A stretch of 8,790 nt of DNA from Alphaproteobacteria bacterium (GTDB taxonomy: Bacteria > Pseudomonadota > Alphaproteobacteria > Rhodobacterales > Rhodobacteraceae): assembly GCA_013151535.1 (NCBI GenBank), contig JAADIC010000342.1:1-8790 (forward strand), in the 5' to 3' direction. The notes under the pieces were generated by a model. It saw only the letters and a program-made list of their open reading frames with translations. It was not told where the DNA came from and did no database searches. Below are positions 1 to 4,743 of this stretch, piece after piece. A program made the position numbers and the translations under genes. Within the stretch, counting starts at the first letter, position 1, and each line of letters opens with the position of its first letter.

Positions 1-12
1 GGGCAAAACTGC

Positions 13-41
13 TGGACTCACCGCTCGCGCCTGCCTATAAA
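13..41 (+). promoter_or_regulatory. Putative sigma-70 promoter of ivd
   Basis: A -35-like hexamer TGGACT (13-18, 4/6 to consensus) is followed by a 17-nt spacer and a -10 hexamer TATAAA (36-41, 5/6). Transcription would start near position 48, leaving an untranslated leader of about 28 nt before the ivd ATG. The hexamers and spacing are seen directly; promoter activity is inferred. The inverted repeat at 38-59 overlaps the -10 box, so the promoter looks repressible. Confidence 0.6.
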
Positions 42-59
42 TGAACAAGCGTTCAATTA
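38..59. promoter_or_regulatory. Inverted-repeat operator overlapping the ivd -10 and start site
   Basis: A perfect 5-bp dyad, TGAAC (42-46) and GTTCA (51-55), flanks a 4-nt centre AAGC. After one mismatched pair (41/56) the symmetry resumes with TAA (38-40) against TTA (57-59). It covers the end of the -10 box and the expected +1, the usual place for a repressor site. GAAC-n4-GTTC dyads are common targets of TetR-family regulators of acyl-CoA metabolism, but the regulator is not in this window, so its family is a guess. Confidence 0.55.
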
Positions 60-75
60 AATCGGGAGACCGCCC

Positions 76-1239
76 ATGTTCACCGCCTCCATGAATTTCG
101 CCTGTGGCGAGGATATCGAAGCCCTGCGTGACATGGTGCATCGCTGGGCGCAGGACCGCATCGCGCCGATTGCCGGCGAGATCGACACATCAAACCAATT
201 TCCCATGGAACTGTGGCGTGAAATGGGGGGGCTGGGTTTGCTCGGCATCACGGTTGACGAAGAATATGGCGGCGTCAACATGGGCTATCTGGCGCATACC
301 ATCGCGGTCGAGGAAATCGCCCGGGCCAGTGCCAGTGTATCGCTGTCTTACGGGGCGCATTCCAACCTGTGCGTCAATCAAATCAGCCTGAACGGCACGC
401 CGGAACAAAAAGCGAAATACCTGCCGAAACTGATCTCGGGCGAACATGTGGGGGCGCTGGCCATGTCCGAAGCCGGGGCTGGATCCGACGTGGTGTCCAT
501 GAAGCTGAGGGCGGAAAAGAAGAACGGCTATTACACCCTGAACGGCACCAAATACTGGATCACCAATGGCCCGGACGCCGACACTTTGGTGGTCTACGCC
601 AAGACCGATCCTGCGGCCGGGCCGCGCGGCATGACCGCCTTTATCGTCGAAAAATCCATGAAGGGTTTCTCAACCTCTGAGCATTTTGATAAAATGGGCA
701 TGCGCGGCTCAAACACCGCCGAGCTGATTTTTGAAGATGTGGACGTGCCGTTTGAAAACGTGCTGGGCGAAGAAGGCAAAGGCGTCAACGTGCTGATGTC
801 AGGCCTTGATTACGAGCGCGTGGTGCTGTCGGGCGGCTGTATCGGCCTGATGCATTCGGTGCTCGATCACATCATGCCCTACATGCACGAGCGCAAGCAA
901 TTCGGCCAGCGGATCGGTGATTTTCAACTGATGCAGGGCAAGATCGCGGATATCTACGCCGCCATGAACGCCTCGCGCGCCTATGTTTATGCGGTGGCCT
1001 CGGCCTGTGATCGGGGTCAGGTCACCCGCCAGGACGCCGCCGCCTGCGTGCTCTATTCCGCCGAACGCGCGATGGAGGCAGCGGTGCAGGGCGTGCAGGC
1101 CATGGGCGGGGCGGGTTACATGAATGACAGCCCAGTTTCGCGCATCATGCGCGACGCCAAACTGATGGAGATCGGCGCAGGCACCTCTGAGATCCGCCGC
1201 ATGCTGATCGGGCGCGAATTGATGAAGGTGACGGGGTGA
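76..1239 (+). CDS. ivd: Isovaleryl-CoA dehydrogenase
   Basis: FAD-dependent acyl-CoA dehydrogenase that oxidises isovaleryl-CoA to 3-methylcrotonyl-CoA, the first committed step of leucine breakdown after transamination and oxidative decarboxylation; electrons pass to ETF in the cytoplasm. At 387 aa it has normal family length. Visible features are the N-terminal helical domain, the family signature AMSEAGAGSD (residues 129-138), and the GLDYERVVLSGG segment whose Glu247 aligns with the isovaleryl-type catalytic base (Glu254 of human IVD); most other acyl-CoA dehydrogenases carry their base near the C-terminus. A second signature, QFGQRIGDFQLMQ, follows, and the C-terminus has GGAGYMNDSPVSRIMRDAK and EIGAGTSEIRR. 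The ATG at 76 is preceded by GGGAG (64-68) with 7-nt spacing; an in-frame ATG at 91 is less favoured. It is the first gene of the pathway cluster, with its own promoter/operator. Also called liuA. Confidence in the substrate comes from motif and neighbours together. Confidence 0.96.
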   Translation: MFTASMNFACGEDIEALRDMVHRWAQDRIAPIAGEIDTSNQFPMELWREMGGLGLLGITVDEEYGGVNMGYLAHTIAVEEIARASASVSLSYGAHSNLCVNQISLNGTPEQKAKYLPKLISGEHVGALAMSEAGAGSDVVSMKLRAEKKNGYYTLNGTKYWITNGPDADTLVVYAKTDPAAGPRGMTAFIVEKSMKGFSTSEHFDKMGMRGSNTAELIFEDVDVPFENVLGEEGKGVNVLMSGLDYERVVLSGGCIGLMHSVLDHIMPYMHERKQFGQRIGDFQLMQGKIADIYAAMNASRAYVYAVASACDRGQVTRQDAAACVLYSAERAMEAAVQGVQAMGGAGYMNDSPVSRIMRDAKLMEIGAGTSEIRRMLIGRELMKVTG

Positions 1240-1241
1240 GC

Positions 1242-1604
1242 CTAGCGCAAACCGATTTTGCGGCGGCCCTGCCTGAGGGTTTTTTCAGCCGCAGCGGCAA
1301 GAACCTCATCCATCCACTGGTTGATGGAGCGCACCGAGCAAGCCGCCGCTTCCGAAATCAACCTGTGATGGTCTGGTGTTGTGCGAAAGGCCAGCTTGCC
1401 GGAATACGGCTTGTCCGGCGTGACACCATCTTCGGCGCAAAAGGCGAGATATTCGTCCACACTGTCGTGATAGGCCTGTTCCAGTTCATCCACGGATGCG
1501 CCCGCAAAGTGTACCACATCGCGAATACCTTCGACTGTTCCGTGGAAAAGGCGATCATCCGCTTCAAACCAAATCGACGCTGCGTATCCCTTATACGGTT
1601 TCAT
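1242..1604 (-). CDS. hicB: HicB-family antitoxin
   Basis: Antitoxin of a HicAB type II toxin-antitoxin pair: it binds and neutralises HicA and normally represses its own operon. At 120 aa it is a complete member. Residues 1-60 form the HicB partial RNase-H-like fold, with the typical segments YKGYAASIWFEADDRLFHG (4-22), GIRDVVHFAG and SVDELEQAYHDSVDEYLAFC. After the linker KPYSGK, residues 71-107 look like a ribbon-helix-helix DNA-binding domain (RTTPDHHRLISEAA, then SINQWMDEVLAAA). The gene starts inside the end of hicA with a 4-nt ATGA overlap, so the two are translationally coupled. Its stop codon lies 2 nt from the ivd stop on the other strand, leaving no room for a separate terminator. 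The palindrome at 1952-1970 is the likely binding site for its autoregulation (inference). Family assignment is by motif recognition. Confidence 0.92.
   Translation of the reverse strand: MKPYKGYAASIWFEADDRLFHGTVEGIRDVVHFAGASVDELEQAYHDSVDEYLAFCAEDGVTPDKPYSGKLAFRTTPDHHRLISEAAACSVRSINQWMDEVLAAAAEKTLRQGRRKIGLR
1267..1285 (+). terminator. Weak candidate terminator after ivd
   Basis: A short stem CCCT (1267-1270) and AGGG (1276-1279) with a 5-nt loop is followed by six T residues (1280-1285), 28 nt past the ivd stop. A second 6-bp inverted repeat, CGCAAA (1246-1251) and TTTGCG (1257-1262), lies just before it. The stem is only four strong pairs and the whole element is inside hicB codons on the other strand, so it may be incidental. 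Confidence 0.3.
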
Positions 1605-1855
1605 GGCCCATTTTCCGCCCTGTTCAGAAACTGCCGAAGGCTCTTGACCGCACCTTTGTCAGTTTCGGGTTTCGGATGCGGACGGTGGAAAACCGCCCTT
1701 ACCCCATTCAATTCAATCAGCACCCTGGATCCGGCCCGTTCCCGAACTGATCCGCCCAGCGCAATGATTAACGCCTCAATATCTCCCCAGCGAATTGTTC
1801 CACTGGTTGGTCGCGCGAACAATGCTGTGAAAGTTCGTTTGTGTTTGGCCTGCAT
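1601..1855 (-). CDS. hicA: HicA-family toxin (long form)
   Basis: Probable mRNA interferase toxin of a HicAB pair, 84 aa. It has the small double-stranded-RNA-binding-like HicA fold: an N-terminal helix (KRTFTALFARPTSGTIRWGDIEALIIALGG), then GSRVLIELNGVRAVFHRPHP (42-61), and a final helix KGAVKSLRQFL. It resembles the longer HicA subfamily with an N-terminal extension rather than the compact ~60-aa E. coli type. The usual catalytic His of the GSH motif is replaced by Arg44 here, while His57 and His60 lie downstream. The ATG at 1855 has AGGAA on the minus strand with 8-nt spacing. It is first in a two-gene operon with hicB. It runs head-on against the leucine operon, and neighbouring genes have no obvious relation to it, which suggests a cassette acquired separately. 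Toxicity is inferred from the family. Confidence 0.88.
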   Translation of the reverse strand: MQAKHKRTFTALFARPTSGTIRWGDIEALIIALGGSVRERAGSRVLIELNGVRAVFHRPHPKPETDKGAVKSLRQFLNRAENGP

Positions 1856-1946
1856 AAGAGCATTTCCTGAAGAAAAGTTTGGTATTTGTGAACATAAGAG
1901 TTCCTTTCATACAATTCATTTTCATTTGGTGCTCTTCGTGATGGCT

Positions 1947-1975
1947 TATTTAGTATCAATAAGTGATACTGTCAA
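1947..1975 (-). promoter_or_regulatory. Putative promoter of hicAB
   Basis: Read on the minus strand, a perfect -35 TTGACA (1975-1970) is followed by a 17-nt spacer and the weak -10 candidate TAAATA (1952-1947, 3/6). The start would fall near 1940, giving a leader of about 85 nt before hicA. The -35 is convincing; the exact -10 is not. No equally good + strand promoter for the downstream genes was found in this spacer. Confidence 0.5.
1952..1970. promoter_or_regulatory. Palindromic operator in the hicAB promoter
   Basis: A perfect 7-bp inverted repeat, AGTATCA (1952-1958) and TGATACT (1964-1970), with a 5-nt centre ATAAG. It fills the spacer between the -35 and -10 elements of the hicAB promoter, where a bound repressor would block polymerase. 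HicB has an apparent ribbon-helix-helix domain and HicAB operons are usually autoregulated, so HicB or the HicAB complex is the likely ligand (inference). The same site lies about 80 nt upstream of the + strand gene at 2048. Confidence 0.6.
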
Positions 1976-2047
1976 GATGCTCAAAAAGGCCAACACGGAA
2001 AACTTGGACAACACCCACCACATAGCCGCTTAAAAAGGACTACTCCG

Positions 2048-2554
2048 ATGACCCTCCGATTAATTATTCTTTTCGCCTTCACCCTGTTTGCAGTTCCCGC
2101 CCAAGCGCAGGAGTTGAATTTCAACATCCAAAAAACCGCAATCTGTCTGGACACGTCCGAAACCGAGGCGCAGCGCAAGGTCTGTATCGGCGAGGCGGCC
2201 AGTGCCTGTATGGAGGCAACCCCGGGCGGGTTTTCCACGCTCGGTATGAACGGCTGTATGGATCGTGAGGTTGCATGGTGGGACGGACAGTTGAACGCCG
2301 CCTATACATCGCTGATGACGCGCGAAAAAGCCGATGACGCGCAAAATGCGGCCGATGGTTACCCGGCCCCCAGCAAGGCCAAGGCCCTGCGCGCCATGCA
2401 GCGGGCATGGATCACTTATCGCGACACAACCTGCGCCTATTCCGCCTCGCAATTTGGCAACGGCACCGGGGCAGGCACGGCTTATGTCGGCTGCTTGTTG
2501 CAAATCACCGGCGAGCAGGCCCTGTTTCTGGAAGCAAGCAAACGTGACTATTGA
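2048..2554 (+). CDS. Secreted LprI/DUF1311-family protein
   Basis: A 168-aa exported protein. Residues 1-20 form a clear signal peptide: Arg4, a hydrophobic core (LIILFAFTLFAV), and an AQA cleavage site before Gln21. The mature part has six cysteines (33, 46, 54, 70, 129, 149), enough for three disulfides in the periplasm. The pattern NGCMDREVAWWDGQLNAAY (68-86), then ALRAMQRAWITYRDTTCAY (113-131), then GCLLQITGEQALFLE, is that of the DUF1311 or lysozyme-inhibitor LprI family. LprI of Mycobacterium inhibits lysozyme; most proteobacterial members are uncharacterised, so no such role is claimed here. The start ATG has AAGGA (2035-2039) at 8-nt spacing. The gene ends 24 nt before mccB, so it is probably cotranscribed with the carboxylase genes, an unexpected partner for a cytoplasmic catabolic pathway. 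Confidence 0.85.
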   Translation: MTLRLIILFAFTLFAVPAQAQELNFNIQKTAICLDTSETEAQRKVCIGEAASACMEATPGGFSTLGMNGCMDREVAWWDGQLNAAYTSLMTREKADDAQNAADGYPAPSKAKALRAMQRAWITYRDTTCAYSASQFGNGTGAGTAYVGCLLQITGEQALFLEASKRDY

Positions 2555-2563
2555 AGCCATTTC

Positions 2564-2569
2564 AAGGAG
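2564..2569 (+). promoter_or_regulatory. Shine-Dalgarno site fixing the GTG start of mccB
   Basis: AAGGAG lies 9 nt before the GTG at 2579. The nearby ATG at 2572 is out of frame with mccB. The N-terminus from the GTG (MKLTSKILPGSAEFKAN) matches how this family usually begins, so GTG is chosen. Confidence 0.75.
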
Positions 2570-2578
2570 CAATGGCCA

Positions 2579-4183
2579 GTGAAACTGACCTCCAAAATCC
2601 TGCCCGGCTCGGCCGAGTTCAAAGCCAATCAAGCGGCGCATGAGGCCCTTTTGGCGGAAATGAGCGATGCGGCGGCAATGGCGGCACAGGGCGGCAGCGA
2701 AAAATCCCGCGCCCGGCATTTGTCGCGCGGCAAGATGCTGCCGCGCGACCGTGTGGCCAACCTGCTCGATCCCGGCAGCCCGTTTCTGGAAATCGGTACC
2801 ACTGCGGCGCATGATATGTATGGCGGGGCTGCCCCCGGTGCCGGTGTAATCTGCGGTATCGGGCGCGTGCACGGGCTTGAGGTGATGGTCATCTGCAATG
2901 ATGCCACCGTGAAGGGCGGCACCTATTTCCCGATGACGGTGAAAAAGCACCTGCGCGCCCAGGAAATCGCCGAACAGAACCACCTGCCCTGCATTTACCT
3001 TGTCGACAGCGGCGGCGCCAACCTGCCCAATCAGGACGAGGTGTTTCCAGATCGCGACCATTTCGGGCGGATATTCTACAATCAGGCCAATATGTCGGCC
3101 AAAGGCATCCCGCAGATCGCGGTTGTGATGGGCTCGTGTACCGCTGGCGGCGCTTATGTGCCGGCCATGTCGGATGTGGCGATTATCGTGCGTGAGCAGG
3201 GCACGATCTTTCTGGCGGGGCCGCCTTTGGTCAAAGCCGCGTTGGGCGAAGTGGTTTCGGCCGAGGAGCTTGGTGGCGGTGACGTGCATACGCGCCTCTC
3301 TGGTGTCGCCGATTATCTGGCCGAGGATGACGCCCACGCGCTGGCCTTGGCGCGCCGCGCCGTGGCTGCGCTTAACCGGATTAAACCCGTGGGGCCGCTG
3401 CTGCAAAGCCCGGAAGAACCGCTTTATGACCCTGCTGAATTGTTCGGCGTGGTGCCGACTGATCTGCGCCAGCCTTATGACGTGCGCGAGGTGTTGGCGC
3501 GGCTGCTGGATGGCTCGCGTTTCGATGAATTCAAGCCCAGATTCGGCGAGACTTTGGTTTGCGGCTTTGCCCATATCAAGGGTTATCCCGTTGGTATCAT
3601 TGGTAATAATGGTGTAATCTTCTCGGACAGCGCCGCCAAGGGGGCGCATTTCGTCGAGCTATGTTCGCAACGCAAAATCCCGCTGGTGTTCTTGCAAAAC
3701 ATCACCGGTTTCATGGTCGGCAAAAAGTCGGAAAACGAGGGCATCGCGCGCCACGGAGCCAAGATGGTGACGGCGGTGGCCAACACAAGCGTCCCCAAGA
3801 TCACCATGGTGATCGGGGCCTCGAACGGGGCGGGAAATTACGGCATGGCCGGGCGCGCCTATAGCCCGCGCTTCCTGTGGACATGGCCAAATTCCAGCGT
3901 TGGTGTCATGGGCGGCGAGCAGGCGGCGGGGGTTCTGGCCTCGGTCAAACGCGACGGCATCGAGCGGAATGGCGGCACATGGACGCCCGACGAGGAGGCC
4001 GAATTCAAACGCCCGACGCTCAAGATGTTCGCCCGCCAAAGCCACCCGCTTTATGGCAGCGCAAGGCTGTGGGACGACGGCATCATCGACCCGCGTAAAT
4101 CGCGCGAAGTGCTGGCCCTAAGCCTGAGCGCCGCGTTATGCGCCCCGATAGAGGAGACACGTTTCGGCGTGTTCCGGATGTAA
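2579..4183 (+). CDS. mccB: Methylcrotonyl-CoA carboxylase, beta (carboxyltransferase) subunit
   Basis: Carboxyltransferase half of the biotin enzyme that converts 3-methylcrotonyl-CoA to 3-methylglutaconyl-CoA; it works in a complex with the alpha subunit encoded at 4736. At 534 aa it has standard length. The N-terminal crotonase-fold domain contains RHLSRGKMLPRDRVANLLDP, the conserved GGTYFPMTVKKHLRAQEIAE, LVDSGGANLP, and the CoA/oxyanion region GSCTAGGAYVPAMSD (185-199). The C-terminal domain has FLQNITGFMVG (371-381) and the GASNGAGNYGMAGR loop (413-426), then SVGVMGGEQAAGVLA. The LVDSGGANLP and FPDRDHFGRIFYNQA motifs favour the methylcrotonyl enzyme over propionyl- or acetyl-CoA carboxylases. 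It starts with GTG behind a strong ribosome site. It is followed by an 80-nt gap holding small hairpins and a possible leader ORF, then the membrane-protein gene. Also called liuB. Confidence 0.96.
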   Translation: MKLTSKILPGSAEFKANQAAHEALLAEMSDAAAMAAQGGSEKSRARHLSRGKMLPRDRVANLLDPGSPFLEIGTTAAHDMYGGAAPGAGVICGIGRVHGLEVMVICNDATVKGGTYFPMTVKKHLRAQEIAEQNHLPCIYLVDSGGANLPNQDEVFPDRDHFGRIFYNQANMSAKGIPQIAVVMGSCTAGGAYVPAMSDVAIIVREQGTIFLAGPPLVKAALGEVVSAEELGGGDVHTRLSGVADYLAEDDAHALALARRAVAALNRIKPVGPLLQSPEEPLYDPAELFGVVPTDLRQPYDVREVLARLLDGSRFDEFKPRFGETLVCGFAHIKGYPVGIIGNNGVIFSDSAAKGAHFVELCSQRKIPLVFLQNITGFMVGKKSENEGIARHGAKMVTAVANTSVPKITMVIGASNGAGNYGMAGRAYSPRFLWTWPNSSVGVMGGEQAAGVLASVKRDGIERNGGTWTPDEEAEFKRPTLKMFARQSHPLYGSARLWDDGIIDPRKSREVLALSLSAALCAPIEETRFGVFRM

Positions 4184-4234
4184 GGTGATGATACCTTCAG
4201 CGCGGGTATTCCTGCGGCAAAAAGGGTAAACGAA
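4184..4234 (+). other. Intercistronic region with two small hairpins
   Basis: Beginning within the mccB stop codon, AAGGT (4182-4186) pairs with ACCTT (4193-4197) around GATGAT. Then CGCGGG (4201-4206) pairs with CCTGCG (4211-4216) around TATT, with one G-U pair. Neither is followed by a T run, so these are not intrinsic terminators. They could affect mRNA stability or the relative expression of mccB and the genes behind it, but that is speculation. AAGGG (4222-4226) may be a ribosome site for the short ORF at 4235. Confidence 0.3.
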
Positions 4235-4267
4235 ATGATGAACAAGAAGCGGGAGTCGCTGTTATGA
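4235..4267 (+). CDS. Possible 10-codon leader peptide
   Basis: A tiny frame encoding MMNKKRESLL starts with tandem ATGs (4235, 4238) 8 nt after AAGGG (4222-4226). Its TGA (4265-4267) overlaps the ATG (4264) of the membrane-protein gene as ATGA, the classic arrangement for translational coupling. The peptide is basic and resembles no known family. Whether it is translated is unknown: frames this short occur by chance. The membrane-protein gene also has its own GGGAG site inside this frame. Confidence 0.3.
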   Translation: MMNKKRESLL

Positions 4268-4743
4268 CAAAGCGCAAAATGCCAGAGGAGGGCAGGTTTG
4301 AGACCCGTGGCGTGGATCGCGCCACAGGGGCGAACTGGGTCTATGTCACGCGATCTATGGCACATAACCACCCGCAGGGGCGGCTCAATTTGGCACTCTA
4401 TGCGATCATCCTGTGGTTTCTTATATCGGCAGGGACCAAAATTTATCTGATAGTTGGTTTTGGTTTTTCGCCCTGGGGCGGGCTGGTCGCGATACTACCG
4501 TTTTTTACCGCCCTATTGCTTTTCATGCGCGCCCCGGTGTCGATTGCTCTGACCATAGTGCAACTGGCAATTGGGGTGCCGATGGCGTTGCAGAAATCGT
4601 CGTATCAATATGCGAACCTACAGTACATTGAGCTGGCTTTGCTTGCCATCGCCGTTGTTTACCTGCTCGAGGGTGATCGCCCCAATCTGATTTACCGACT
4701 GCGCTACCGCAGTTACAAAAACGTGGCAGAACCAGATGTTTGA
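4264..4743 (+). CDS. Four-helix membrane protein of unknown function between mccB and mccA
   Basis: A 159-aa integral membrane protein I cannot assign to a characterised family. The N-terminal 40 residues are polar and probably cytoplasmic. Four hydrophobic segments follow, at roughly 42-66, 70-89, 91-109 and 118-136. The C-terminal tail EGDRPNLIYRLRYRSYKN (136-153) is polar and strongly basic, suggesting a cytoplasmic location with positive-inside topology. I have an impression of similar EGDRPNLIYR tails in small alphaproteobacterial membrane proteins, but this is memory rather than a search. The start ATG has GGGAG (4251-4255) at 8-nt spacing. The stop overlaps the mccA start by 8 nt, so it is translationally coupled with mccA. 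No signal peptide, transporter signature or catalytic motif is visible. A role linked to the carboxylase, such as membrane tethering or substrate uptake, is only suggested by position. Confidence 0.8.
   Translation: MTKRKMPEEGRFETRGVDRATGANWVYVTRSMAHNHPQGRLNLALYAIILWFLISAGTKIYLIVGFGFSPWGGLVAILPFFTALLLFMRAPVSIALTIVQLAIGVPMALQKSSYQYANLQYIELALLAIAVVYLLEGDRPNLIYRLRYRSYKNVAEPDV

Larger units (their letters stand above)
1856..2047. other. AT-richer intergenic spacer between divergent hicA and the LprI-like gene
   Basis: This 192-nt stretch is clearly richer in A and T than the surrounding genes. It contains the hicAB promoter and palindrome and, near its right end, the AAGGA ribosome site (2035-2039) of the gene at 2048. 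No convincing coding region was seen: frames open here have poor composition and no family resemblance. A + strand promoter for the downstream operon would be expected here but none stands out. Confidence 0.6.

Noticed and set aside
1889..1904. GAAC-n6-GTTC inverted repeat in the hicA upstream spacer, resembling the ivd operator.
   Set aside because: The half-site spacing is 6 nt against 4 nt at the ivd site and the outer bases do not match, so a shared regulator is unlikely.
1853..1908. Repeated block on the minus strand: GGAA followed by CTCTTATG occurs at the hicA start and again 40 nt upstream, offering an alternative start at 1895.
   Set aside because: The upstream ATG is out of frame with hicA and its frame has no family resemblance; the repeat is too short to distinguish from chance.
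1236..2033. Plus-strand open frame of 265 codons opposite hicAB.
   Set aside because: The minus-strand HicA and HicB proteins are recognisable and explain the region; the + frame has no family resemblance or clear ribosome site.
2060..3649. Long minus-strand open frame (529 codons) opposite the LprI-like gene and mccB.
   Set aside because: It is the antisense shadow of G+C-rich coding DNA: low complexity rich in Arg, His and Gly, no recognisable domain, and both sense genes are well supported.
4182..4216. Two small hairpins after mccB considered as a transcription terminator.
   Set aside because: Stems are 5-6 bp and no T run follows; the downstream genes complete the same enzyme complex, so termination here is unlikely.
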